Origin: Clostridiales bacterium
GTDB lineage: Bacteria; Bacillota_E; Sulfobacillia; Sulfobacillales; JAIMBI01
DNA: 54,677 bases
Direction: 5' to 3'
NCBI GenBank assembly: GCA_027318915.1
Contig: DAHVOH010000013.1
Location: forward strand, 1 to 54,677
In this document: piece by piece, positions 1-8,067 of the stretch
Layout of the letters: every line of letters begins with the position of its first letter
How positions within the stretch are numbered: the stretch's first letter is position 1
The notes under the pieces: model-generated
Seen by the model: only the letters and a program-made list of their open reading frames with translations
What the model was told of the DNA's origin: nothing
The model's database searches: none
Translations under genes and position numbers: made by a program

Positions 1-1086
1 CTTGAGGACGTCCAGCGTGTTGGTGTTGTCATCCGTGAAGTAGACGCGGAGCTGTCCCTGGGCGTTCTTCATGGCGTAGACGCCGAAGAGCGCCGAGCCC
101 GCACCGGTCCGGGGGTTGACGGGCGTCTTGTCCAGGAGTCGAATGGCGACCACATGAGCCGGCGTACCGTTTTGGCCGACCGTCAACTCGACGAGCGTGT
201 TGTGACGCGTGTTGACCACCAGGAGGTCTCCGTTGATCGGGTTGATCGTGATGCCGGCGGGACCGGCCAAGGGCGCACCCTGAAAGACCAGTTGCCCCGT
301 GCCCTGGTTGGGCGTGGTGCTGCCGGTCCAGAAGAACGCGCGAATCGAATTGTCGGCCGTGTCCGTCACGTAGATCATGTGCGTCATGGGGTCGTACACC
401 ATGCCCTGTGGACCTTGCACGGTGGCGGCGGTGGTGCCCTGGTGGGCCAGCCCCGATCCGATCACGGCGAACTGCGTGTCGGTGTTGAAAGTCGGCGGGG
501 AGAAGTCATACATGGCGTCCACTGTTCCGGTCAACGCGTTGGTGACCAGGAAGGCAGGTGTGGTGCCCGGCACGAAAACCTGTCCCCATGGACCGCCCAG
601 GTCGGCATTGGTAATCATGCTGTCGCTGCCGGGAAACAGGGTGCCGTTGGGCTTCAGGACTTCCACATTGCCGTCCGTACCCATCTGGCCGAAATTGGCC
701 ACCCAGACCGGGCCCTTCGGACTGACCGCCAGCGCCACCGGCCCGTTGGCGTAGTGGCTGAACGGCTGCACCGCGCCGGTTTTGGGATTGATGGCCTCGA
801 TGCTGTCACCGGCGCCCGACGTGCCGGCGCTGTTGGAGAAATTGGACACCAGGAAGTCGCCGAAGAAAGGATTCGGGCTGGTGTTGGTTCCGGCATAGCT
901 GTCATACGTGAGGCCGTAGGGATTGAGATCCCCGTTCTGGCTGTCAATGGTGCTGGCGACGACCTTGACCTGGTTCAGTCCGGCGATGGTGGTGGCCGCA
1001 TGGGAAATCGGCGCGGGCGCCATCCCCAGCAGCGGCGTGGCGCTCAGGGCGGCCACCGCCACCAAACTTGTGATCTTGCCAATCAT
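1..1086 (-). CDS. Secreted NHL/TIGR03118-like beta-propeller protein (3' end outside window)
   Basis: The reading frame is open from position 1086 down to position 1, giving 362 codons without a stop, so the C-terminus lies outside the window. The chosen ATG has an AGAGGGGG ribosome site 5 nt upstream; an in-frame ATG at 1104 lacks one. Residues 1-30 form a signal peptide (short basic start MIGK, hydrophobic core, small residues before the mature chain), so the protein is probably exported. The mature part has repeated blade-like stretches of the type 'NPYGLTYD', 'GPVWVANFG', 'MIYVTDTADNSIRAFFW' and 'GDLLVVNTRHNTLVEL', as in NHL or TIGR03118 propellers. No catalytic residues are recognisable, and the ligand is unknown. 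It stands alone; the gene upstream on the same strand is a thioesterase about 115 bp away. Confidence 0.75.
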   Translation of the reverse strand, partial: MIGKITSLVAVAALSATPLLGMAPAPISHAATTIAGLNQVKVVASTIDSQNGDLNPYGLTYDSYAGTNTSPNPFFGDFLVSNFSNSAGTSGAGDSIEAINPKTGAVQPFSHYANGPVALAVSPKGPVWVANFGQMGTDGNVEVLKPNGTLFPGSDSMITNADLGGPWGQVFVPGTTPAFLVTNALTGTVDAMYDFSPPTFNTDTQFAVIGSGLAHQGTTAATVQGPQGMVYDPMTHMIYVTDTADNSIRAFFWTGSTTPNQGTGQLVFQGAPLAGPAGITINPINGDLLVVNTRHNTLVELTVGQNGTPAHVVAIRLLDKTPVNPRTGAGSALFGVYAMKNAQGQLRVYFTDDNTNTLDVLK

Positions 1087-1201
1087 CGGAGTCCCCCTCT
1101 TCATCTCTGGCAGCGGGTGTTCCCGCATCGTTTTGCTACTTGTCCATTCGGGGCATCGCACGAATCGGATTCGCCGCCGGGAGACCCCGCGCGACTTGGG
1201 C

Positions 1202-1651
1202 CTATGCGAAGGGCAGGGCCAGGTCCGGATCGCAGCGGGCGGCCAGACGCTGCCGTATGTCGTCGGGCCAGGGGGTGCTGCGCTGTGTGTTCTGGTCCAC
1301 CAGCACCATGGTGGACTCTCCCTGGCAAAGCACGATCCGTTCGTCGGCGCGGGCGATGCGGTGCACGGCCCGCACCGACGAGCGACCCACGTGCACCACC
1401 GCCGTGTACACGGTCAGGTTCTCGGGAAAATAGGCCGGCGCCAGATAGTCCGCCCACTGACGAGCCAGCACCAGCATATGGCGTCCCGTGAACCAGGCGA
1501 AATCCAGGCTTTGCAGGATGCGGCTGCGAGCCTCTTCAAAGTAGATGAAGTAACTGACTTGGCTCACGTGTCCGTTGGCATCCGTTTCGCAGAATCGGAC
1601 GCGAACCGAGAGCTGATGGGGATAACGAGCGGGATCCACCGTTTGCGCCAT
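1202..1651 (-). CDS. Acyl-CoA thioesterase, 4-hydroxybenzoyl-CoA thioesterase (hotdog) family
   Basis: A 149-residue single-domain hotdog protein predicted to hydrolyse a cytoplasmic acyl-CoA thioester; the substrate cannot be read from the sequence. Near the N-terminus it has 'VRFCETDANGHVSQVSYF' followed by 'YFEEAR'. In the YbgC/4HBT family the Asp of the 'TDA.GHV' block is the catalytic acid and the 'FEEAR' helix follows it. Length is typical of the family. I chose the ATG at 1651 because a GGAGGTG ribosome site lies 9 nt upstream; an ATG at 1675 is in frame but has its GGAGG directly abutting. Neighbours are functionally unrelated. Confidence 0.85.
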   Translation of the reverse strand: MAQTVDPARYPHQLSVRVRFCETDANGHVSQVSYFIYFEEARSRILQSLDFAWFTGRHMLVLARQWADYLAPAYFPENLTVYTAVVHVGRSSVRAVHRIARADERIVLCQGESTMVLVDQNTQRSTPWPDDIRQRLAARCDPDLALPFA

Positions 1652-1797
1652 GTGCCGGCACACCTCCCTCTCCATCCTCCTGCCGCCGAGCCCTCCCCGT
1701 AAAGAGTTCGGGCCGGCCGGGCAAGATCCGGCCGCGTGCGGGTCAGGCTAGAGGTGTGAGGATGGCCGTGCCGCCCAGCGACGGGAAGGAGTCGTGG

Positions 1798-2241
1798 ATG
1801 CCCGAAGACAACACAACGGCAGCACCTCGCCGCCATCGCACCGTGGGTCAACGGGTGGCGGACGCGTTGGCGCGGGGCGCCGGCTCCTGGCCGTTCATTT
1901 TGGCCCAGACGGTGCTGTGGGGAGCCTGGATTACGGTCAATCTGACGGTGCCCATACGGCGCTGGGATCCGTACCCGTTCATCCTGCTCAACTTGGCCCT
2001 GTCGTTCCAGGCCGCCTATGCGGCCCCCATCATCATGATGAGCCAGAACCGGCAGGCGCGAAAGGACAGGGAGCTGGCCCAACAGACATTTCGCCTGGAG
2101 CAGCGCGTCCTGCGGGAGCTGGCCGCCATCCGCGCCGACTTGGACCAAGCGCGGGCGGTGGCGGACCGGAATGCGCATCGGGTGGCGGCCGGGTCCGAAC
2201 CGCATGAAGCCGACCGCGACACCACCCCCGGTCCCCACTGA
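1798..2241 (+). CDS. DUF1003 family membrane protein
   Basis: A 147-residue protein. After a charged N-terminus (residues 1-25) two hydrophobic segments follow ('WPFILAQTVLWGAWITVNL' and 'YPFILLNLALSFQAAYAAPI'), and then the signature 'IMMSQNRQARKDRELAQ', which defines DUF1003. The C-terminal 50 residues look like a coiled coil (repeated L/R/E heptads) ending in a polar tail. The family has no established function. The ATG at 1798 is preceded by GGAAGGAG with 6 nt spacing; a GTG at 1756 in the same frame is less well supported. Confidence 0.85.
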   Translation: MPEDNTTAAPRRHRTVGQRVADALARGAGSWPFILAQTVLWGAWITVNLTVPIRRWDPYPFILLNLALSFQAAYAAPIIMMSQNRQARKDRELAQQTFRLEQRVLRELAAIRADLDQARAVADRNAHRVAAGSEPHEADRDTTPGPH

Positions 2242-2431
2242 TCGGAATCGCTCCGGAGGGCTCCGGGAACCCGGCGATCCGGCGCCGCGCCTGATGCCGG
2301 AAGCCTGCGCGGGGGAGCCGTCTTCACCCGCGACTTGAGGGCACCCGGCGCTCCCGAACCGCGACCATGGGCAATTGCGGACCCCAAGGGGCCGTGCTAC
2401 GGTGGACGAGTATGGGAGGGGGCAAAATCTT

Positions 2432-3586
2432 TTGGCAGGCGAAATTCCGGAGCGATTATTGATGGGGCCCGGCCCGTCCCCCGTGCCGTCAGCCGTGCGC
2501 TTGGCCATGGCCCAGCCGGTTTTGGGACATTTGGATCCTGCGTTTCTGGCCATTATGGATACGGTGGGAGACGACCTGCGCTGGGTCTTCGGCACCGTCA
2601 ATCGCGTCGCCATTCCGCTGTCGGGCACCGGCAGCGCGGGGATGGAGGCGGCCATCGTGAACTGGGTAGAATCCGACACGCGGGTCTTGGTGGTGCGGGC
2701 GGGGGTGTTCGGCGATCGGATGGCCGACGCCGCCCGTCGGCAGGGAGCGCGGGTCGACGTGTTGGAGGTGCCGTGGGGCACCGCCCTGCCGCTCGATCGG
2801 TTGCAGGCGGAAATTGAGCAGCGAGGGCCCTTTGACGTGGTCGGCCTGGTGATGGCCGAGACGTCGACCGGTGTCCTGCAGCCCTTGGACGATGTGGCGG
2901 CCTGGGTGCATGATCAGGGGGGGCTGCTGTTGGTGGACGCGGTCACCGCCCTCGGAGGCATGCCGGTGGATGTCGACCGCCATCAGTTCGACATCGTGTT
3001 CTCCGGGACTCAGAAGTGCTTGGCCGTACCGCCGGGGTTGGCTCCGTTCACGGCCGGCGAGGACGCTCTGGCCAAGATCCGGGCACGAAAGAGCCCGCCG
3101 CCCAGTTGGTACCTGGACATTTCCCTGCTGGAGCGCTATTGGGGCCAGGAGCGGTTTTATCATCACACCGCGCCCGTCAGCATGGTCTACGCCTTGGCGG
3201 CCGGACTGCGGCTCATCCGGCAGGAAGGGTTAGAGGCGCGCTTTGCGCGCCATCGGCGTGCCAGCCGGGCTTTGTGGGCCGGACTGGAGGCGATGGACCT
3301 GAGCCTGCTGGTGCCCGAAGAGGTGCGCCTGCCCTCCCTGACCACGGTCCGGATTCCTGCGGGCGTCGACGATGCGGGCGTGCGGCGACGACTTCTCGAG
3401 GAGTTCGGGATCGAGATTGGCGGTGGCCTCGGCCCGTTGAAAGGGCAGGTGTGGCGCATCGGGACGATGGGGGAGGGAGCCCGTTTGGATCCCCTGATGC
3501 GGGTGCTGGCGGCGCTGGAGATTGTCTTGGAGCGGCCGGGCGGCGCGGCCGCGGCGGCGCACGCATGGGAGGACGCAACCGAGTGA
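2432..3586 (+). CDS. Class V aminotransferase (alanine-glyoxylate / serine-pyruvate aminotransferase family)
   Basis: A PLP-dependent transaminase of the AGXT/serine-pyruvate family, 384 residues. The N-terminus carries the family's 'ERLLMGPGPSPV' block; 'PLSGTGSAGMEAAI' binds the cofactor phosphate, 'LLVDAVTALGG' contains the ring-binding Asp, and 'FSGTQKCLAVPPG' contains the Schiff-base Lys. I chose the TTG at 2432 because GGGAGGGGG lies about 8 nt upstream and the protein then begins just before the conserved block; GTG 2402 and TTG 2375 are longer alternatives. Its stop overlaps the start of the mannose-1-phosphate guanylyltransferase by 4 bp (GTGA), so the two are translationally coupled. 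Exact amino donor and acceptor are not known. Confidence 0.9.
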   Translation: MAGEIPERLLMGPGPSPVPSAVRLAMAQPVLGHLDPAFLAIMDTVGDDLRWVFGTVNRVAIPLSGTGSAGMEAAIVNWVESDTRVLVVRAGVFGDRMADAARRQGARVDVLEVPWGTALPLDRLQAEIEQRGPFDVVGLVMAETSTGVLQPLDDVAAWVHDQGGLLLVDAVTALGGMPVDVDRHQFDIVFSGTQKCLAVPPGLAPFTAGEDALAKIRARKSPPPSWYLDISLLERYWGQERFYHHTAPVSMVYALAAGLRLIRQEGLEARFARHRRASRALWAGLEAMDLSLLVPEEVRLPSLTTVRIPAGVDDAGVRRRLLEEFGIEIGGGLGPLKGQVWRIGTMGEGARLDPLMRVLAALEIVLERPGGAAAAAHAWEDATE

Positions 3587-4611
3587 ACTGGCTGGTGCTG
3601 TTGGCCGGTGGACGGGGAGAGCGCTTCTGGCCCTTGTCGCGACGGACCGCTCCGAAGCAGTTCCTCAGTCTCTTGTCCTCGCGTACGCTCCTCCAAGAGA
3701 CGCGTGACCGCGTGGGTCCCGTCATCCCCGAGGGCCGGATCGTGGTGGTCACCGGGGAGGAATATCGGGGGATGGTGGCGAGCCAGTTGCCCGGCCTCCC
3801 GTCGGCGCACATCCTGGGCGAGCCGGTGGGCCGGGGCACGGCCGCCTCGGTGGCTTGGGCCGCCAGAGTTATCCAAGCCCAGGATCCCGAGGCGGTCCTG
3901 GTAGTGTTGCCGTCCGACCATGCGGTTCGCGACGGCGACGGTTTTCGGCGACGCTTGGCGGAGGCCGTGGACCACGCCCGCGCCCGCCAGCAGATGACCC
4001 TGTTTGGCATCGTGCCGGATCGAGCGGACACCGGGTTTGGATACATCGAGGCGGGCGGACCCATTGGCGGTGCTGCGCGCTCGGTGGTTCGCTTCGTTGA
4101 GAAGCCGGATGCCCGGCGCGCGGCCGAGATGGTGGAGAGTGGTCAGTACTTTTGGAACTCGGGCATGTTCGTGCTGCCCCTGGCGCCCTTGGCCGACGCC
4201 TTTCGCACCTGGCTGCCGGGCCATTGGGCGGCGGTGGGGGAGATGGACGCACCGCAGGCGCTGGAGCGATTTGCCGCTTTGCCCAATGTGACGCTGGACG
4301 TTGGCATTATGGAGCCGTGCGGTCCGGAATTGGCGGTTCTGCCGTTGGATGTCGGCTGGGACGACGTTGGCACGTTTCAAGCCGTGGCGAGAATTTTGGC
4401 CGGGCGCCCGCCGGTCCGCACCGTTTTGGAGAAGAGCCGCGACGTGGTGGTGGTGGGCGACGACGGGCCGCTCATCGCCGGCATTGGACTGGAGCATCTG
4501 GTGATCGTGCGCACGCCGGACGCCATCTTGATTTTGCCGCCCGAAGAGGCGCAGACGGTGCGGGCCCTGGTGCGCCGGGTCGCGGAGGAGGAGGGACCGG
4601 CATGGCAGTAG
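3583..4611 (+). CDS. manC: Mannose-1-phosphate guanylyltransferase
   Basis: Catalyses mannose-1-phosphate + GTP to GDP-mannose + PPi for glycan synthesis in the cytoplasm. The start shows the nucleotidyltransferase signature 'LLAGGRGERFWPLSRRTAPK' (residues 6-25 region) followed by 'QFL', and downstream come 'VLPSDHAV', 'GYIEAG', 'RFVEKPD' and 'WNSGMFV', all typical of the family. At 342 residues it has only the transferase domain and its left-handed helix tail; the phosphomannose isomerase cupin found in the ~470-residue bifunctional form is absent. The GTG start overlaps the preceding stop by 4 bp and has GGGAGG 10 nt upstream. galU follows with a 10-bp overlap, which suggests shared supply of nucleotide sugars. 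Confidence 0.93.
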   Translation: MNWLVLLAGGRGERFWPLSRRTAPKQFLSLLSSRTLLQETRDRVGPVIPEGRIVVVTGEEYRGMVASQLPGLPSAHILGEPVGRGTAASVAWAARVIQAQDPEAVLVVLPSDHAVRDGDGFRRRLAEAVDHARARQQMTLFGIVPDRADTGFGYIEAGGPIGGAARSVVRFVEKPDARRAAEMVESGQYFWNSGMFVLPLAPLADAFRTWLPGHWAAVGEMDAPQALERFAALPNVTLDVGIMEPCGPELAVLPLDVGWDDVGTFQAVARILAGRPPVRTVLEKSRDVVVVGDDGPLIAGIGLEHLVIVRTPDAILILPPEEAQTVRALVRRVAEEEGPAWQ

Positions 4612-5498
4612 AGCCGGGCGGGATCGGCGCCGTGAAGAAGGCCGTCATTCCGGCGGCAGGACTGGGCACCCGTCTGCTGCCGGCCACCAAGGTGCTCCCG
4701 AAAGAGCTTCTTCCCCTCATCGACCGGCCCATTATCCAACTCGCCGTGGAGGAAGCGGCCGAGAGCGGGATTACGGATGTCCTGGTGGTGACCAGTCGGG
4801 GCAAGGAACTGCTGGCCGACCATTTCGACCGCCAACCGGAGCTGGAGGAATTGCTCCGTCAACGGGGCAAGCTGGCCGAACTGGAGGCCGTTCACGAACC
4901 GGGCCGCGGCTTGCGCCTGCACTATACCCGGCAGGCGGATCCGCTGGGGTTGGGGCATGCCGTGCTGCAGGCCAAGGAGCATGTGGGCCGCGAGCCGTTT
5001 GCCGTCATGTTGCCCGACGACGTCATGCTGGGCCCGCGGCCCATCTTGGCCCAGCTGCTGGAGCACTACCGTCCGGGATTGTCCGTGGTGGCTCTGATGG
5101 AGGTGCCACGGGAGGAGGCGTCCCGCTACGGCGTGGCGTCCGGGCATCGCGACGGCCGTGTCCTGCACATTGCCAAGCTGGTGGAAAAGCCGCCCGCGCA
5201 TCTGGCGCTCGATCCCTCGTGGGCGGTCATGGGCCGCTACATCCTCGACCCGGACGTGTTTTCGCTTCTGGAGAGTCTGCCGCCGGGCGCGGGCGGCGAG
5301 ATTCAACTGACCGACGCCCTGGACAGGATGGCGCGAGCGGGCCGCTTGGTCGGCGTGATCTACGAGGGCGAGCGGTTCGACGTGGGCGACAAGCTGGGGT
5401 ATATCAAAGCCGTCATCGACTATGGGTTGGCCCGCACCGACTTCGCCGCCGACCTGTCCCGCTATCTGCGTTCGATGGCGGATGCCGGGCGCTTTTGA
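4602..5498 (+). CDS. galU: UTP-glucose-1-phosphate uridylyltransferase
   Basis: Makes UDP-glucose from glucose-1-phosphate and UTP. The 298-residue length matches GalU. The N-terminal block 'AVIPAAGLGTRLLPATK' with 'LPKELLPLIDRPIIQ' binds the nucleotide; 'VMLPDDVML' supplies the metal-binding Asp, and 'VEKP', 'GRYIL', 'GEIQLTDAL' and 'FDVGDKLGYIKA' are the usual GalU landmarks. The ATG at 4602 has GGAGGAGGAGGG 6 nt upstream and lies inside the end of the manC gene (10-bp overlap). Its own stop overlaps the ATG of the next gene by one base. Confidence 0.95.
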   Translation: MAVEPGGIGAVKKAVIPAAGLGTRLLPATKVLPKELLPLIDRPIIQLAVEEAAESGITDVLVVTSRGKELLADHFDRQPELEELLRQRGKLAELEAVHEPGRGLRLHYTRQADPLGLGHAVLQAKEHVGREPFAVMLPDDVMLGPRPILAQLLEHYRPGLSVVALMEVPREEASRYGVASGHRDGRVLHIAKLVEKPPAHLALDPSWAVMGRYILDPDVFSLLESLPPGAGGEIQLTDALDRMARAGRLVGVIYEGERFDVGDKLGYIKAVIDYGLARTDFAADLSRYLRSMADAGRF

Positions 5499-5923
5499 TG
5501 GCCGGCGTCTATGCGTCGCCCCACGCCCTCTTTCGAGCGGAAATGGCGGTGCTGGCCCACGCGGCCTGGATTTTGGTGCCGCTGGCCCTGGCGGCGGGTG
5601 TCCTGGCTCTGGTCCAATATCTTCGGCGGAGTCCGCCCGGCACGGGCCGGTATCTGCACGCCACGCTGGTTTTGCTCCTGTGGCTGGTGTTTGCCGGGGC
5701 CTTTTATTATGTGCACCGTCATCCGGCGTACGCAATCGGCTCGGCCGCCGGTCTCTGGCTCGACGCGGCCGGTCTGGCCCTCTTGGGCGGCAGCTCCGTG
5801 GGCCTGGTGTTGCGCCATGCGGCCATGGGACCGGGTCGCACGGCCCGGACCATCCTCCTGCACTGGTTTTTCGCCGGGGCGACCAGTGTGCTCTTGACCG
5901 TGGCTCTCTGGCCCTACCGCTAG
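5498..5923 (+). CDS. Small four-helix integral membrane protein of unknown function
   Basis: A 141-residue protein made almost entirely of four hydrophobic segments: about residues 18-38 ('AAWILVPLALAAGVLALV'), 52-70, 78-100 and 118-137, with short polar connections containing several His residues ('YYVHRHPAY'). No family is recognised. The ATG shares one base with the galU stop (TGATG), so it is the coupled last gene of the aminotransferase-manC-galU unit. Its context suggests a membrane role linked to sugar-nucleotide use or glycan export, but that is inference only. Confidence 0.7.
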   Translation: MAGVYASPHALFRAEMAVLAHAAWILVPLALAAGVLALVQYLRRSPPGTGRYLHATLVLLLWLVFAGAFYYVHRHPAYAIGSAAGLWLDAAGLALLGGSSVGLVLRHAAMGPGRTARTILLHWFFAGATSVLLTVALWPYR

Positions 5924-6020
5924 TCCGTTGCCTGCAGGGCGCCCTGGAGCAGCCGGCGCCAACCGGACATAGGTCCACCGGGGGCGCCCGGGCGCGTTGT
6001 TTGCCGTCTGCCCGGCCGGG

Positions 6021-6965
6021 TCAATCACTCGAACGACGGTACCAGCGCAGCACCCGCAAGGCGCGCAGCGTGTTCCACCGACTCGGACGGCCCGCTCCCG
6101 TGTCGATCTCGACCGGCATGTTGCCCGGGTGGCGGAGGTCGAGCGCCCAATGACCAGCCTCGCCGCGCTTGGAGCGAACCAATTCAATGCCTTCGGCAGC
6201 GCGGGCATCGGGCACGGCCTGGGCGCTCCGGAGATAGTCGAGCCCCCGCAGCACATCGTAGTGCCACCAGGTCGGGAAGGCGAAGCGCCTCCAGTCGGTG
6301 CCGCTCTTGCGGTCTCGCTCGATCACCTCACCGGTCGACAGACGGCGGCACAAGTGACGCTCCAAGAGGTATTCCTGGCCCTCGAGCCGGGCGTCGACCA
6401 CCCCGCTGAGATTTCCGCCGGCGCGTTCGTACGCCAGCAGGGCCTCCAACACGCAGATGGTGGTGTTGAAAGAGGACCGCACGGACCCGTTCTCGGTCTC
6501 GCAATTCCAGCCGCCATCCGGCAGCCGCTCGCCGAGCAGCCGATGGACAAGGGCCTCGACGTCCTGGCCAAAATACGCACCGACGGCCGCCACCTGCGCA
6601 TTGATGCAGGTTTCGACCTCGCCCGCGAAGAACGGGTTGTCGCCACCACCCGGACCCCATCCCCGCCAGGTTACATGGTCGCGGACGAGCCGCACGGCGC
6701 GACGCGCTGCATCGCTGGCCGGGTCGAGACCCAAATCTCTCAGCAGCATCAGGACGTGCATGGTGGAATCCCATCCCCGATTCCACGCCGCGCCCCCCCA
6801 GCCGCCTTCCGGATCCTGCAGGTGGAGCAGCTGCGCGCCGAGACCCTCCGCCGCCACCCGAGCCCGCTCCTGGGCGACCTCTTGGTCGGGGGCACCGATC
6901 AGGTCGCGCAGGACCTGCCAGCGCACCGACGGATCGGAATCGAGTAGCCAGTCGATGATGGTCGT
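6021..6965 (-). CDS. Squalene-cyclase-like alpha/alpha-toroid protein, apparent ACG start
   Basis: A 314-residue protein of the squalene/prenyltransferase-like toroid superfamily. It starts with the family's 'IIDWLLDSDPSVRWQVLRDL' and contains the repeat motifs 'LQDPEGGWGGAAWN', 'GEVETCINAQVAAVGAYF', 'LLGERLPDGGWNCE' and 'FNTTICVLEALLAYE'. At half the length of true squalene-hopene cyclases and without the DXDD acid motif, it is unlikely to be an active cyclase; function unknown. A GGAGGAGG ribosome site lies 7 nt upstream of ACG at 6965, which would place Met exactly where homologues begin. No ATG, GTG or TTG lies between that site and the conserved residues; the only canonical alternative is a TTG at 6986, upstream of the ribosome site. 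It stands alone, with no terpenoid genes nearby. Confidence 0.8.
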   Translation of the reverse strand, partial: TTIIDWLLDSDPSVRWQVLRDLIGAPDQEVAQERARVAAEGLGAQLLHLQDPEGGWGGAAWNRGWDSTMHVLMLLRDLGLDPASDAARRAVRLVRDHVTWRGWGPGGGDNPFFAGEVETCINAQVAAVGAYFGQDVEALVHRLLGERLPDGGWNCETENGSVRSSFNTTICVLEALLAYERAGGNLSGVVDARLEGQEYLLERHLCRRLSTGEVIERDRKSGTDWRRFAFPTWWHYDVLRGLDYLRSAQAVPDARAAEGIELVRSKRGEAGHWALDLRHPGNMPVEIDTGAGRPSRWNTLRALRVLRWYRRSSD

Positions 6966-7328
6966 CGCGGTTCCTCCTCCGCACAAACCCTCGGGATCTT
7001 AATCGGCTGGGTAGCGGCCAGGCATCCGGATCGGCGCGCCCCTGCTCTGTGCGGGGTCCTGACCCCCTTCTGCCCCCGGGCTGGACGAGGACATGCCCGG
7101 CGGGGGTTCAACGGCGCCGCCCAGGCCGTTCCCGGTCGTCGACCGGATTCGAATCAGGGCTCGTCCCCGCATTCCCATCAGCCGGCCGCTTTGACGAAGG
7201 TCCCCGAAAAGGCGCGGTCAGGCGGCGGGCGGACGCGCTCGCCGGAGCGAGGAAACGGGCCACGGTCGCGGTCGTCTCCTGTTTCAAACGCCGACCGGCG
7301 GATGGGGCCTGGGACCGGCACCCTCGAC
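6966..7328. other. Gene-free stretch between tenA and the squalene-cyclase-like gene
   Basis: No convincing reading frame on either strand and no tRNA. On the minus strand a TAAGAT hexamer near 7000 could be the -10 box for the downstream gene; no good -35 is visible at 16-18 nt. I see no clear intrinsic terminator behind tenA. Confidence 0.5.
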
Positions 7329-8021
7329 CTAAGAAGACGGCGGGGAGGCGGGCAGCTCCGCCGTGCGGAACGCTGCTTCCCGGGACCAGGCTTGTTCCCA
7401 GAACAACCACTCGTAGCGGGAACTGACCCAGAAGGCTTCGCGCGCTTCCTGCCGCTCCCGAGCCGGCGCCCGCTCGGCGCTCCGCTCGGCGATGCCGCGC
7501 GCCTCGTCGACCGACGAGCCGTACAGATCGCCGGCGTAGGTCTCGATCCAGTCGCGGTAGGGTTGAAAGCCCGGGTCGGTCCCGGCCAGGCGCTGCCCGA
7601 CTTCGCGATAAATCCAGTAGCAGGGCAGCACGGCCGCCAGCAGCACCGCATAGGGACGCTCCCAGGCGGCGCGCACCAAGTGATCGGCGTAGGCGCGGGT
7701 GACGGGGCCCGGAACGGAGGCGGCCAACTCGCTCGGGTCCAAACCCAGGACAGGGGCCAGACTTTGATGCAGCTCCGCTTCGACCGCATGCACAATCTCC
7801 GCGTGGCGCAGCAAGATCCGCTCGTCGCCGCGAAGCGGACTGCGTGCCGCTGCCATGGCCAGGACGTGGGAGAAGTCCCGGAGATAGACGTAGTCTTGAC
7901 GGACAAAATAGCGAAAGGCGGCCTGGTCCAACGTGCCATCGGCCAGCCCCGTCAAAAACGGGTGCCGAAAGATGGCTTCCCAAATCGGGTCGGCATCCAA
8001 CCGCCACTGCTCCGTGTGCAT
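7329..8021 (-). CDS. tenA: Aminopyrimidine aminohydrolase / thiaminase II
   Basis: TenA salvages the pyrimidine moiety of degraded thiamin by hydrolysing aminopyrimidine to HMP in the cytoplasm. This 230-residue protein shows 'HPFLTGLADGTLDQAAFRYF' then 'VRQDYVYL' (the Asp of the QDYxYL block binds the pyrimidine), 'LLAAVLPCYWIYREVG' with the catalytic Cys of the family, and 'SRYEWLFWEQAW' with the C-terminal conserved Glu. The ATG has GGGAGGGG 7 nt upstream. It is the third gene of the minus-strand thiD-thiE-tenA set, 46 bp after thiE, which agrees with a role in HMP salvage feeding ThiD. Confidence 0.93.
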   Translation of the reverse strand: MHTEQWRLDADPIWEAIFRHPFLTGLADGTLDQAAFRYFVRQDYVYLRDFSHVLAMAAARSPLRGDERILLRHAEIVHAVEAELHQSLAPVLGLDPSELAASVPGPVTRAYADHLVRAAWERPYAVLLAAVLPCYWIYREVGQRLAGTDPGFQPYRDWIETYAGDLYGSSVDEARGIAERSAERAPARERQEAREAFWVSSRYEWLFWEQAWSREAAFRTAELPASPPSS

Positions 8022-8067
8022 TGCGCGTCCCCTCCCTCGACTTGTCTCCCTGCGGGTCGGGGACTAT

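Noticed and set aside
154..1491. Long open frame on the + strand (445 codons) at the left end
   Set aside because: Its translation is Arg/Gly/Pro/His-rich without domains. The opposite strand encodes a signal peptide plus propeller blades with a good ribosome site, so the + frame is a shadow.
7145..7160. GGATTCGAATCAGG, reminiscent of a tRNA T-loop
   Set aside because: No matching T-stem, anticodon arm or acceptor stem around it on either strand.
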